Below are positions 17,505 through 25,232 of a DNA stretch of 64,000 nucleotides, piece after piece. Where the stretch lies: the IMG/VR virus record IMGVR_UViG_3300031951_015091, positions 17,958 to 81,957 of that record; one strand, 5' to 3'. The notes under the pieces are model-generated. The model made no database searches. It was not told where the DNA came from and saw nothing but the letters and a program-made list of their open reading frames with translations. Within the stretch, counting starts at the first letter, position 1, and the number at the start of each line of letters is the position of its first letter. The translations under genes and the position numbers were made by a program. Source of the stretch: a virus.

Positions 17505-18881
17505 TTAAAATGTTCCACCAGATAGGTGAGCAAATGTTGGAACGCCAGTATTATTAATTGTCAAAACATGACCTTCAGTTGATGAAGATGCGGTAGTAAA
17601 TGCTCCTGAACCTTGGCCAAGTAAAACACCGTTTGTTGTAAATGTTCCTGCACCAGTACCGCCTCTTGCAACACCTAATGTACCTGAAGTAATTTGCGAT
17701 GCAGAAATGCCAATAAGTGTTGAATTGGCCTGTGAGATTCGGCCATTTGCTTCTAATGTAAATGAAGCAATTGTTGCACCATTACCATAACTTCCTGCAG
17801 CCGCTGTTATTGTTGTATAATCTGTATTAGCCTGATTAAATGCCGCATTAGCATGATTGAAAGCGGCTTGTACATATGCAGAAGAACCTGCGGCGTTTGC
17901 AGCTGCAAAAGCGGCATTAGCCTGATCAAATGCAGCAGTAATATTGGTGTTCTGTGAAAGATTTACACCATTGATATTGTTTGCAGAAATGAAAGCTGCA
18001 TTAGCGGTATTATAAGAATTATAAACTAATGTCTGTAAATCTTGTCCGTTTAATGTAATTGACTGTGATTTTAGATTAGCCCTAAGAGTTGCAATCTTAA
18101 ATGAAGGATTATTAATATCGATGTTATTGTTAGCACCAATTTCTGCTGTATAACCTTCAAAAAGTTGAAATTCTTTTGTACCTGCATCACGAATAAGACC
18201 GGTATGAGCATTGACACCATCGTTATAGTGACCTGTAAAACCAATATCAAGTATGTCTGAAGTATAATTACCTGCAGCAAGAATAATTAAACTGTCATTA
18301 GCAACAATCTGCGAAGAACTTACAGTAAAGGTATTACCTAAAACACTTAAATTGCCTGTAATACTTAAATCACCAGAGATTGTGCCGCCAGTATTTGCAT
18401 TAATCGAATTATTAGCACGAATGAAAGCAGCAGTAGCAGTATTTTGTGCATTAGTAATATTGGTGTTCTGTGTATTATTAACACCAGCTTCATTGTTGGC
18501 CTTAGCAAAGGCGCCGTTAGCATAAATGCTTGCTGAGTTAGCTGCAGCAAAAGCGCCGTTTGCATAGATTCCAGCCGAAGTAGCAGTTACGAGAGCAGTA
18601 TTTGCTTGAATGAAAGCTGCATTAGCGTGATTTCTTGCATATACATCAGCACCAGCATTAGCAACAGTATTTGCAAGGTCATAGGCAGCATTAGCATGAT
18701 TATAAGCTCTTTCAAACTTATCAATGTAAAACTTACCGCCAATTGCAATCGAACCTGTGCCATCAGGTGAACCAATAAACAGAGTATTACTTGCATATGA
18801 ATAAGCTGGTTCACCGGCAAGTAGAGAGGTTGGCGTTGCCGTTCCTGTAGAAAACTTTAATTGTATTACGGTATTAGCCAT
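17505..18881 (-). CDS. Tail-fiber-like protein with AN-repeat shaft
   Basis: The 458-residue protein starts with NTVIQLKFSTGTATPTSLLA, the same class of header as the protein at 16011-17024. Repeats of the ANAAF type occupy about residues 60-170. Residues about 170-280 (SITGNLSVLGNTFTVS through GYTAEIGANNNI) closely match residues about 650-770 of the 1729-residue protein, so the two share a domain by duplication or recombination. After further repeats it ends with a small Gly/Thr-rich C-terminal domain (LGVARGGTGAGTFTTNGVLL) typical of phage fibers. Confidence 0.72.
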   Translation of the reverse strand: MANTVIQLKFSTGTATPTSLLAGEPAYSYASNTLFIGSPDGTGSIAIGGKFYIDKFERAYNHANAAYDLANTVANAGADVYARNHANAAFIQANTALVTATSAGIYANGAFAAANSASIYANGAFAKANNEAGVNNTQNTNITNAQNTATAAFIRANNSINANTGGTISGDLSITGNLSVLGNTFTVSSSQIVANDSLIILAAGNYTSDILDIGFTGHYNDGVNAHTGLIRDAGTKEFQLFEGYTAEIGANNNIDINNPSFKIATLRANLKSQSITLNGQDLQTLVYNSYNTANAAFISANNINGVNLSQNTNITAAFDQANAAFAAANAAGSSAYVQAAFNHANAAFNQANTDYTTITAAAGSYGNGATIASFTLEANGRISQANSTLIGISASQITSGTLGVARGGTGAGTFTTNGVLLGQGSGAFTTASSSTEGHVLTINNTGVPTFAHLSGGTF

Positions 18882-19184
18882 TTAAAATGAGCCTCCGACT
18901 ATTATTGTAACTGGTGGTTTTATTTCGTATTTTCCTGTGTCCGCATTAAACACAACACTATCTCCATCTTCAGCTGAGCCAGTAACATCAACAAGTTCTG
19001 CTAAAGCAACATTTGGTTTTGGTCGGAAATTTTGCGAAATCATTACTGATTTGTTTGTTTGAGTAATTCGTACTTTGCCTAAAAGATTTATTTGAGGCTC
19101 AGCAACATTTGCACTTGGTGTAAAATTTTGTGATGCTAATTTAGGTTTAACACCTGGCCGTATTCTAATTGCGCCTATATCCAT
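18882..19184 (-). CDS. Small virion-associated protein (paralogue of 10012-10341)
   Basis: The 100-residue product contains two SQNF-type motifs (KLASQNFTP and VMISQNFRP), an AELVDVTG segment and GDSVVFNADTGKYEIKPP. This last motif resembles linker segments of phage fibers in which 'DVxxxxxGDxLxxxxxTGxW' precedes a repeat domain. It is directly adjacent to the 458-residue fiber and overlaps the next upstream gene by one base. A fiber-attachment or adaptor role is suggested by context only. Confidence 0.6.
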   Translation of the reverse strand: MDIGAIRIRPGVKPKLASQNFTPSANVAEPQINLLGKVRITQTNKSVMISQNFRPKPNVALAELVDVTGSAEDGDSVVFNADTGKYEIKPPVTIIVGGSF

Positions 19185-19516
19185 TATCGTGTTATTCCAG
19201 GTAGAACATTTACTATGCCTTCAACAACTCTTGTTCTTGTGGTATCTGGAGCTGTAATAACCAAATCATACAAATATCTTCCGGGAGTTATATTTGCAGT
19301 ATTGGCTGCTGTCATCGTGAGAGTGATTTCACCATTTGAGATGCCCGTAACTGTTGCGGTAAAGTTATTGGCTACTGAAGAATAATATGATTTTCTTATT
19401 TGAGATGCAGCGGTATAACCTGCCAAGTTAATTGAATCACCGCCAATATCATCAACATTAATTATGACAGAAAAAGACGCATTTTGTTCGATATTAAGTT
19501 CTGAATAAGCAGCCAC
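19184..19516 (-). CDS. Small beta-sandwich structural protein
   Basis: The 110-residue protein starts at GTG (19516) after a GGGAG ribosome-binding site. It has the pattern of a small beta-sandwich domain seen at the start of fiber cassettes in many tailed phages: a YSELNIEQNASFSVIINV header, GYTAASQIRKSY, and a closing GRYLYDLVITAP then VVEGIVNVLP. Such proteins are often annotated as Ig-like or baseplate-upper-protein-like; the assignment here is by pattern only. It is the first gene of the 19.5-16.0 kb fiber set and follows a late-promoter-like box. Confidence 0.6.
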   Translation of the reverse strand: MAAYSELNIEQNASFSVIINVDDIGGDSINLAGYTAASQIRKSYYSSVANNFTATVTGISNGEITLTMTAANTANITPGRYLYDLVITAPDTTRTRVVEGIVNVLPGITR

Positions 19517-19524
19517 AAATTACT

Positions 19525-19555
19525 CCCGTTTTATCGTCTATTTAGTTAAAACGGG
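19525..19555 (-). promoter_or_regulatory. Late-promoter box in the loop of a 9-bp inverted repeat
   Basis: Nine-base arms at 19525-19533 and 19547-19555 are perfectly complementary. The 13-base loop contains CTAAATA on the minus strand (19539-19545). It lies between the end of the modification cassette and the fiber gene at 19516. The box may start late transcription of the fibers while the stem may slow transcripts arriving from the cassette; there is no clear T-run, so termination is uncertain. Confidence 0.45.
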
Positions 19556-19570
19556 TACTTACCAAAAAAT

Positions 19571-20398
19571 CTAATTTAAACCCATTTCTTGACGAATTTT
19601 AGTGGCTGATATTGAATGAATTGTATCATCAAAGGTTTCTTGTTCGATTTTATAACCAACATCTCGTCCATAGGTTATATTGACAATATTTGGCACAAGA
19701 AGAATTTCATATTGACCTTGATAAAGGGGGTCGAGGTCTTTCTTAATGAGTTCTTTAACTTGGTTTGACGCAAAAGGATTTGATCCATTCCAACCTTGGC
19801 AATCACGAATCATAATTACAACTTGTCCTGTCTTAGAGATTGCTCTATCAAATAAAGCCCTATGCCCTTTATGCCAAGGTTGCCATCTACCTAACATTTG
19901 AACAGTTTCTTTCTTCCAATCAAAAGTTGGCCGGCGCCGGTCAGAAAGTATATGGTCACCAACAAATTCTACCCACTTCTCCGCATTTTGTTCTGTTATA
20001 CGAAAATCATAAACCTCTGGAGGAACAAAAACTTTATTTGTATCTTCAAATCTACCTTTTTCGATTGTGTCGATCCATATGGTCCAATCTGCTTTAAAAT
20101 TATGCCTCATTTCTGGTAATGGAGCTATAAAATCTGCAATAACAAAATCTTTTAAAAAAGAATCTGCTAACTCTCTCATTCTGATTGATTGACGTATTCT
20201 GCCTTCATTAGAGAAATCCCAATCATTATATTTTTTTCTTACATCGTCTGCATTTATCCACTTAACTTTAGCTCTAGTTTCACCAACATTATCAGCCATA
20301 TTAAAAAATTCTGAATGATCCTCTAGATATTTTTTTAATTTTTCTGCAAAATATGTTTTACCAGATCCTGGTAATCCCATTATCAATATTCTTTTCAT
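19571..20398 (-). CDS. APS-kinase-like / HxGH nucleotidyltransferase fusion
   Basis: The 275-residue protein has two enzyme domains. Residues 1-140 resemble adenylylsulfate kinase: P-loop GLPGSGKT (8-15), INADDVRKKYNDWDFS (48-63), an IRMRELADSFLKDFVIADF segment and an IAPLPEMR stretch. Residues 165-275 are a nucleotidyltransferase with GRWQPWHKGH (170-179) and the closing ISATKIR (263-269), which is closer to NMN adenylyltransferase/NadR-type enzymes than to ATP sulfurylase. If the kinase domain uses APS it would make PAPS, the donor for the sulfotransferase encoded next to it. NadR-like enzymes also join these two activities but in the opposite order. It overlaps the sulfotransferase by four bases and is last in the operon. 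Confidence 0.75.
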   Translation of the reverse strand: MKRILIMGLPGSGKTYFAEKLKKYLEDHSEFFNMADNVGETRAKVKWINADDVRKKYNDWDFSNEGRIRQSIRMRELADSFLKDFVIADFIAPLPEMRHNFKADWTIWIDTIEKGRFEDTNKVFVPPEVYDFRITEQNAEKWVEFVGDHILSDRRRPTFDWKKETVQMLGRWQPWHKGHRALFDRAISKTGQVVIMIRDCQGWNGSNPFASNQVKELIKKDLDPLYQGQYEILLVPNIVNITYGRDVGYKIEQETFDDTIHSISATKIRQEMGLN

Positions 20399-21186
20399 AT
20401 TTTATAATCTTTCTCCATTTCAACAAAACGATTGTAAAGTTCTTCTCCTAAAATTTCTTTTGGATCTTTAGCTGTCTTTTGTAGTTTTGGCCTAATTGTA
20501 TGTAATCCTTCAATACCCCAAGCAAGTAAATCAGCATCCTGCGTATCATTTTCTATATCATCAAAATTATAATTCCATTTTGGTAGTTCTAAAAATTCTT
20601 CAATTTTTTGTATTTGTTTTATTGGTTGATTAATAAGATCATCATAATTCACAATTACAATTTTGTTTGGCGCCTCTATTTTAATTTGTTTTAAAACTTC
20701 CATATCTTCTTTAACTATTTCATACCAGATAAATCCCATTCGAGTATCATCATTTATTAAACAGTTATTTTCGTGTAGTATCTTATCTACATTTGAAGTT
20801 ATATCTTTTTTAATTAATGAAAGCCAACTTGCCATTACACTTGGTAAATCTCTTTCTGTTACTATAGCTTTCATTTCTCTACCAAATAATTCCGAAGCAT
20901 ATAACATATTTTTTCCCCAAGCTCTGTCTTTATCGATTATTATTGGTTCTGAACGATGTTTCCAAAAAGCAGGAAGTATTGCTTTTGTTATATTATTAAT
21001 TTGTTCAACAAAACGATTTGCATTAACTGCTGGTTCTTTATCCCATATTTCTTGAAGTTTTGAAGTTACTTGAAGCATAGGAGAAGTTGGAGTAACATAA
21101 ACATTTGGATTCTGATTTAAAATTGAAGCTAAAACAGTTGATCCTGATCTTGATAGTCCTGCCATAAAGTGATAAGTTTTATCCAT
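20395..21186 (-). CDS. Sulfotransferase family protein
   Basis: The 263-residue protein matches the PAPS-dependent sulfotransferase fold. The 5'-phosphosulfate loop is GLSRSGSTVLASILNQNP (10-27). The 3'-phosphate-binding segment is VTERDLPSVMASWLSLIKK. A NYDDLINQPIKQIQKIEEFL segment near residue 195 is typical of bacterial members. It would move a sulfuryl group from PAPS to a hydroxyl or amino acceptor; the acceptor is not evident. The four-base ATGA overlap with the APS-kinase-like gene suggests coupled translation and linked function. Confidence 0.78.
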   Translation of the reverse strand: MDKTYHFMAGLSRSGSTVLASILNQNPNVYVTPTSPMLQVTSKLQEIWDKEPAVNANRFVEQINNITKAILPAFWKHRSEPIIIDKDRAWGKNMLYASELFGREMKAIVTERDLPSVMASWLSLIKKDITSNVDKILHENNCLINDDTRMGFIWYEIVKEDMEVLKQIKIEAPNKIVIVNYDDLINQPIKQIQKIEEFLELPKWNYNFDDIENDTQDADLLAWGIEGLHTIRPKLQKTAKDPKEILGEELYNRFVEMEKDYKI

Positions 21187-21545
21187 TATTTTAAAGTCAT
21201 ATTTGGTATATTTGGGTGATGATTTTTACGACAGTCAAATTGACGACAAGCTATTGGCCTATCTTCATATATTGAACATTTACCATTAATGAACATACCA
21301 CATCCACCTTCTTTTTTTCTATAGAGAACAATTGTTGGACCAACATTTGGGTTTATTTCTAAATGACCTTCATTTGGATTTAATAAGCTGATTGGATATT
21401 TACCAGAAGCAACTTCTTCAATTGTAAGATATGGAGATAATTTTTCACAACAAAAAGTGCAAGTACCGCAAGGCACTTCGGATATTTCTTCATCGGATCT
21501 AATTGAAGTTATATTAATATTTTTTATATCAAAGTTAATTTTCAT
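21186..21545 (-). CDS. YkgJ-type cysteine-cluster protein
   Basis: The 119-residue protein has eight cysteines in the YkgJ family pattern: C26, C29, C32 and C33 in PCGTCTFCC, then C82, C90, C100 and C105 within GCGMFINGKCSIYEDRPIAC and RQFDC. The family is thought to bind zinc or an iron-sulfur cluster; its biochemical role is not established. It shares one base with the sulfotransferase and eleven with the glycosyltransferase-like gene, so it is part of the same translational unit. It may act in metal or cluster handling for an enzyme of the cassette. Confidence 0.8.
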   Translation of the reverse strand: MKINFDIKNINITSIRSDEEISEVPCGTCTFCCEKLSPYLTIEEVASGKYPISLLNPNEGHLEINPNVGPTIVLYRKKEGGCGMFINGKCSIYEDRPIACRQFDCRKNHHPNIPNMTLK

Positions 21546-22842
21546 GTAGGTATTCTTTAAGCTCTGCTAAAGGTAGATCCCAATTATCATATCGTTTTTG
21601 TCTAAAAATAGTAAGATTATCATTATACCATTTTGTTTTATGACCAGGTATTGCCCAAGTATAATAGTTTAAAAGTGGTGTTAAAACCACAGAAAGTTTT
21701 CCCATAGCTCCTGCTGCATGAATCAAAGAGGTGCAACTAGAAACAACTATGTCCATTTGATCGATATAGTCGAAGGTATCATCCCAATTTTTAATTTTGT
21801 CTTTTAAATTAATCACTCTTGGATGATTAAAATCTTCATCCATGTGAAAGGAATAAATTGTATAATCTTCTGGAATACAATCTATCATTTGCTCAAAAGG
21901 AACAGTTCGATGAAGGTCTTGGTCATAGTGTGGATTTCCCATCGATTTAATACCAATTTTTTTCTTACCTTCTAATTTTGGCGCTTTTCTGATGGGTGAC
22001 AAATATGGCCCATACCATAATTCATTTTGTTCTAGTTCTAAGTAACTAGGTACAGGCATCGAATATGTCCATAACCAATCGTCTGGTAATTGTTTGACAT
22101 TTGACATGCAAGGAAAACCACATCTTTCAAATATATTAATAACGGCTTTACTGTTTGAAAACCATATAGGATTTAAACCTCTTTCTTTAAGGTGCTTCAT
22201 AAACCTTACAGAGATAATCTCATCACCAATACCGCCTTCAGCGCAAACAAGTATGGTTTTTCCTTTTGCTGGTTCTCCTTGCCAAAGATTAGTTTTTGGA
22301 AAAGGAAATTCATGCCAAGAATTAAACGCTCGACCTCCTAACAAGACTTCTCTCAAACCTTTTTTAAATAATCCATTTCTCAGATCATATGTGCCAAGAT
22401 TAAATTTTACTTTTCTACCAAGTTCTTCATCGTGAGGTTTAGTTAGAATATCCCTTAAAACTTTTTCACCTAAATCTTTTCGATCTAATAAAAAATAAGT
22501 AAAAGCTTCTTCCATTCTAAGTTCTGGATCATCAGGATTATCTTTTAGAGATAATTGTATAAATTTTAAAGCATCTTCAGGTTTGTTTAGTTGAAGGTAA
22601 CCTCTTATAATATTTGTTCTTACTTTATATTTTTCTTCTGTTGGTAAAGAAAAATCATTATACATCTTTAATGCTATTTTTAATGATCCATCAAAACTTT
22701 TACATCTCACATATAATTGTCCTAATTCATCAAAATGCTCTATATTTTGAGCATAAGGAAACATTAGATCTAAAACAATTTTAGCTTTTTCTTTTTGATT
22801 AATGTCAATAAGAAATTTAGCTGTTGATAGAGGATCATTCAT
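21535..22842 (-). CDS. TPR protein with GT9-like glycosyltransferase domain
   Basis: The 435-residue protein starts with about 180 residues of helical TPR-like repeats (AKFLIDINQKEKAKIVLDLM; then EKYKVRTNIIRGYLQLNKPE). The C-terminal half has GKTILVCAEGGIGDEIISVR near residue 193, the nucleotide-sugar loop of heptosyltransferase-like (GT9) enzymes, and DQMDIVVSSCTSLIHAAGAM near 367, the typical D-x-V-V-S-x-x-T-S-x-x-H donor site. TPR plus GT9-like fusions are common in bacterial glycosylation loci. The acceptor could be a virion protein or a host surface glycan. It is the third gene of the cassette. Confidence 0.75.
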   Translation of the reverse strand: MNDPLSTAKFLIDINQKEKAKIVLDLMFPYAQNIEHFDELGQLYVRCKSFDGSLKIALKMYNDFSLPTEEKYKVRTNIIRGYLQLNKPEDALKFIQLSLKDNPDDPELRMEEAFTYFLLDRKDLGEKVLRDILTKPHDEELGRKVKFNLGTYDLRNGLFKKGLREVLLGGRAFNSWHEFPFPKTNLWQGEPAKGKTILVCAEGGIGDEIISVRFMKHLKERGLNPIWFSNSKAVINIFERCGFPCMSNVKQLPDDWLWTYSMPVPSYLELEQNELWYGPYLSPIRKAPKLEGKKKIGIKSMGNPHYDQDLHRTVPFEQMIDCIPEDYTIYSFHMDEDFNHPRVINLKDKIKNWDDTFDYIDQMDIVVSSCTSLIHAAGAMGKLSVVLTPLLNYYTWAIPGHKTKWYNDNLTIFRQKRYDNWDLPLAELKEYLHEN

Positions 22843-23338
22843 TTTTTTCTTCTAATCTAAAAATTTGTACTAAGCCGCCTGAAAAAGAATGAAACAACCA
22901 TGGTCTAAACAAAACGCCTTGGCCTGGTTTAAAATCATAAGATACAATTAAATCCCAATCATGTAAATTTCTATAATTCAATTTATATTCTTCTAAAGCA
23001 GTTTTAGGACCGTTTAAATTTTCATAGATGTTTAACAAAGTCCTGTCTAATGCTACAACAAAAATCCATTCGTTTAATTTTTCAAAACTTTCAAAATGAA
23101 TAAAAGGAAAAGGATGCCTAAAAATTCCTGATTTTTCTTTATTGACAATAACATTAGTGCCTAAAACAATTTTAAATCTTTCTTCAATATCTTTAGGTAT
23201 CATATTGAAATCTGGTATTTCTTTTCCAAATTCTTTATCTACAAAGCTCAAATTGCTAGTAATATTGCCAATATTTGTAGAATCTTCTCTTGTAATAAAA
23301 TCGTCTACACTAATTATTTTAACTAATCGATGTAACAT
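22835..23338 (-). CDS. Putative 2OG-Fe(II) oxygenase / double-stranded beta-helix protein
   Basis: The 167-residue protein shows a possible jelly-roll core. HPFPFIHFESFEKLNEWIFV (75-94) could supply an H-x-E metal pair (H81 and E83). PGQGVLFRPWLFHSFSGG (138-155) supplies a distal His (H150), and R161 sits where a 2-oxoglutarate-binding Arg is expected. Overall similarity is too weak to be certain, and a cupin or non-catalytic beta-helix is possible. Its place between a glycosyltransferase and a methyltransferase makes hydroxylation of a side chain or sugar plausible. Confidence 0.5.
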   Translation of the reverse strand: MLHRLVKIISVDDFITREDSTNIGNITSNLSFVDKEFGKEIPDFNMIPKDIEERFKIVLGTNVIVNKEKSGIFRHPFPFIHFESFEKLNEWIFVVALDRTLLNIYENLNGPKTALEEYKLNYRNLHDWDLIVSYDFKPGQGVLFRPWLFHSFSGGLVQIFRLEEKNE

Positions 23339-23340
23339 CT

Positions 23341-23925
23341 TTAAGTATTAGCAACTTGATACATTATATTTTGTGGTTCATCTATTTTATGAACCGACCA
23401 TGTTATTAATATTTCAGCAATAACATTATTATGTGTTCTGGAAGCATGAATACATTGTTCATCATTATAATTTTTGAATATTTTGTCCCAATAAGGATCA
23501 AGAACAAACTTATAATCTATAACACGCATATCAACATCGTGAATTAATCCAAGAGGAGTTTCACTTCCGCCGCTTTTAATGTCTTCCTTATTTCTTTTTT
23601 TGGAAAACATATCAAGAGTGTGGCTATAGATTGCTCTTTTATGTGTGGGATCTATGAGGAAAATATCATGTCGAGGATGAGGAACTCTAATATCAATTTG
23701 AGTGCCGTGTTTACAAACACGAAAAAGTTCTTTAATGCAATGAAAAAAACCATCACCTAAGTGTTCAAGTATGTGGTGTGCAATCACATGGTCTACACTA
23801 TCATTATCAAAAGGCAAATTATCCCGTTCTAAATCTAGAACATGATCTGGTTCAGAACCAGCATAACTGTCTATATTAATATAATCGGGAATTCTTTTGT
23901 TGCCTGAACCAATATTTATTTTCAT
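23341..23925 (-). CDS. SAM-dependent methyltransferase (class I)
   Basis: The start is placed at the ATG at 23925, six bases after an AAAGGTGA ribosome-binding site; an in-frame GTG at 23934 overlaps that site. The 194-residue product begins MKINIGSGNKRIPDYINID, with motif I (NIGSGN) and a following acidic strand end. LPFDNDSVDHVIAHHILEHL is motif IV, as in Methyltransf_11 and Methyltransf_23 proteins of sugar and cell-surface loci. The substrate is unknown. It is the promoter-proximal gene of the cassette. Confidence 0.8.
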   Translation of the reverse strand: MKINIGSGNKRIPDYINIDSYAGSEPDHVLDLERDNLPFDNDSVDHVIAHHILEHLGDGFFHCIKELFRVCKHGTQIDIRVPHPRHDIFLIDPTHKRAIYSHTLDMFSKKRNKEDIKSGGSETPLGLIHDVDMRVIDYKFVLDPYWDKIFKNYNDEQCIHASRTHNNVIAEILITWSVHKIDEPQNIMYQVANT

Positions 23926-23947
23926 AATTATCACCTTTAAACATGAA

Positions 23948-23976
23948 ATTATAACACATCTTTATTTATTTGTCAA
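23948..23976 (-). promoter_or_regulatory. Perfect consensus sigma70 promoter for the modification cassette
   Basis: The minus strand reads TTGACA (23976-23971), a 17-base spacer, then TATAAT (23953-23948). Both hexamers match the housekeeping consensus at every position and the spacing is optimal. Transcription should begin near 23941, giving a short leader with AAAGGTGA before the methyltransferase ATG. The -35 hexamer overlaps the stop codon of the upstream RCC1 gene. The spacer also contains AAATAAATA, so dual use as a late box is possible. Confidence 0.85.
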
Positions 23977-25226
23977 TAATACAAATTAGAAATAGCGGCA
24001 ATTGTATTGTTTCCACTTAAATATGGTGTAAAAAGTTTTGAGCTGGAGATTGTACTCCATTTTCTGTCTGTGACTATTTGAACAGGAGAAGATACTCCTA
24101 TTGCACCTCTTGTACCTTGTGGAGATTCTTGATTATTTCCAAATACTCCGGCTTCATTTCTTCCCCAAGCCCATAATGTTCCATCTTCTTTAAGAGCAAA
24201 AGAAGTATCTTGTGAAACGGAAATTTCTGTCCAATCACTTCTACTGGATATTTGTGTTGGAGAAGATCGTTGTGCTAAACCTAAGCCAGCTTCTGATCCA
24301 ATTAAAGGCAAACCTAATTGTCCATAACCATTAGATCCCCAACCCCAAAGAGTTCCATCGGTTTTAATAGCTAAAAAATGTATGTCTGCTGCTAGCGAAT
24401 TTGGCCCAGCAATTTTTTTCCAATTAGTTGAAGAATCGAATTGAACCGGAGAAGATCGGTCTACTTTTATTCCTAAACGCTCTTGAGTTTGGCCCCAAAC
24501 CCAAAGAGTTCCGTCAACTTTAATAGCTGTCACTACATTTTGGCGTGAAGAAGGATTAACAAATTTCCAAGTCCTGTCTAATCCAATTTGAACTGGAGAA
24601 GATCGATGTAAAAGAACACCACTATTAATACCTAAAGTACCATAATCATTAGAACCCCAAGAGTATAATCTACCTTCATCTTTATCGCCTCTAATAGCAA
24701 ATGTTGTATCTAATCCACAAACAACATATTTCCACCAAGTGTTTGATCCAATTTGAACAGGAGAAGATACACTAATACTTATGCTAGTATTAGTTCCTAG
24801 TTGACCGTATTCATTTCTTCCCCAACTCCATAATGTTCCATCCGTTTTTACAGCGCTACTATGTGCATTACCAGCAGATATATGAGCCCAATTTGTATCA
24901 ACTCCAATTTGAACAGGAGAAGATAAATTGATTGTTGTGCTATTTCCTAATTGGCCATATTCGTTTTTTCCCCAACTCCATAATGTTCCATCCGTTTTTA
25001 ACGCTAAGGCATGACCAGATATATCAATTTCTTTCCAAAATTGGGAAGATTGTAATTGTACAGGTGATGATCTGGAAATTGTTGTTCCGTCACCAATAAT
25101 ACCAGATCTTCCGTCAGGTGAATTATCTCCCCAAATGAATATATGACCAAATTTTGTTACCCTTTTTAAAATATTAGGTTTTAAAAATCTAGAAGTAACG
25201 TCTTTATTCCTCGATCTATATGTCAT
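23973..25226 (-). CDS. RCC1-type seven-bladed propeller protein, copy 1
   Basis: The 417-residue protein consists almost entirely of RCC1-like blades. Seven blade cores are visible, most as DGTLWxWGxNxYGQLG, separated by RSSPVQI linkers of about 50 residues. The first is HIFIWGDN near residue 28 and the last DGTLWAWGRNEAG near 358. About 25 basic residues precede the propeller. RCC1 propellers bind proteins, DNA or surface ligands; in phages of this kind they are candidate receptor-binding tips. No shaft repeats are present, so it probably binds to another fiber protein. It is the most downstream of three tandem paralogues. Confidence 0.8.
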   Translation of the reverse strand: MTYRSRNKDVTSRFLKPNILKRVTKFGHIFIWGDNSPDGRSGIIGDGTTISRSSPVQLQSSQFWKEIDISGHALALKTDGTLWSWGKNEYGQLGNSTTINLSSPVQIGVDTNWAHISAGNAHSSAVKTDGTLWSWGRNEYGQLGTNTSISISVSSPVQIGSNTWWKYVVCGLDTTFAIRGDKDEGRLYSWGSNDYGTLGINSGVLLHRSSPVQIGLDRTWKFVNPSSRQNVVTAIKVDGTLWVWGQTQERLGIKVDRSSPVQFDSSTNWKKIAGPNSLAADIHFLAIKTDGTLWGWGSNGYGQLGLPLIGSEAGLGLAQRSSPTQISSRSDWTEISVSQDTSFALKEDGTLWAWGRNEAGVFGNNQESPQGTRGAIGVSSPVQIVTDRKWSTISSSKLFTPYLSGNNTIAAISNLYY

Positions 25227-25232
25227 TTTGTT

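Noticed and set aside
20395-20398. Calling the C-terminal part of the kinase fusion an ATP sulfurylase
   Set aside because: The motif is GRWQPWHKGH with ISATKIR, not the QxRNxxHxxH signature of ATP sulfurylase.
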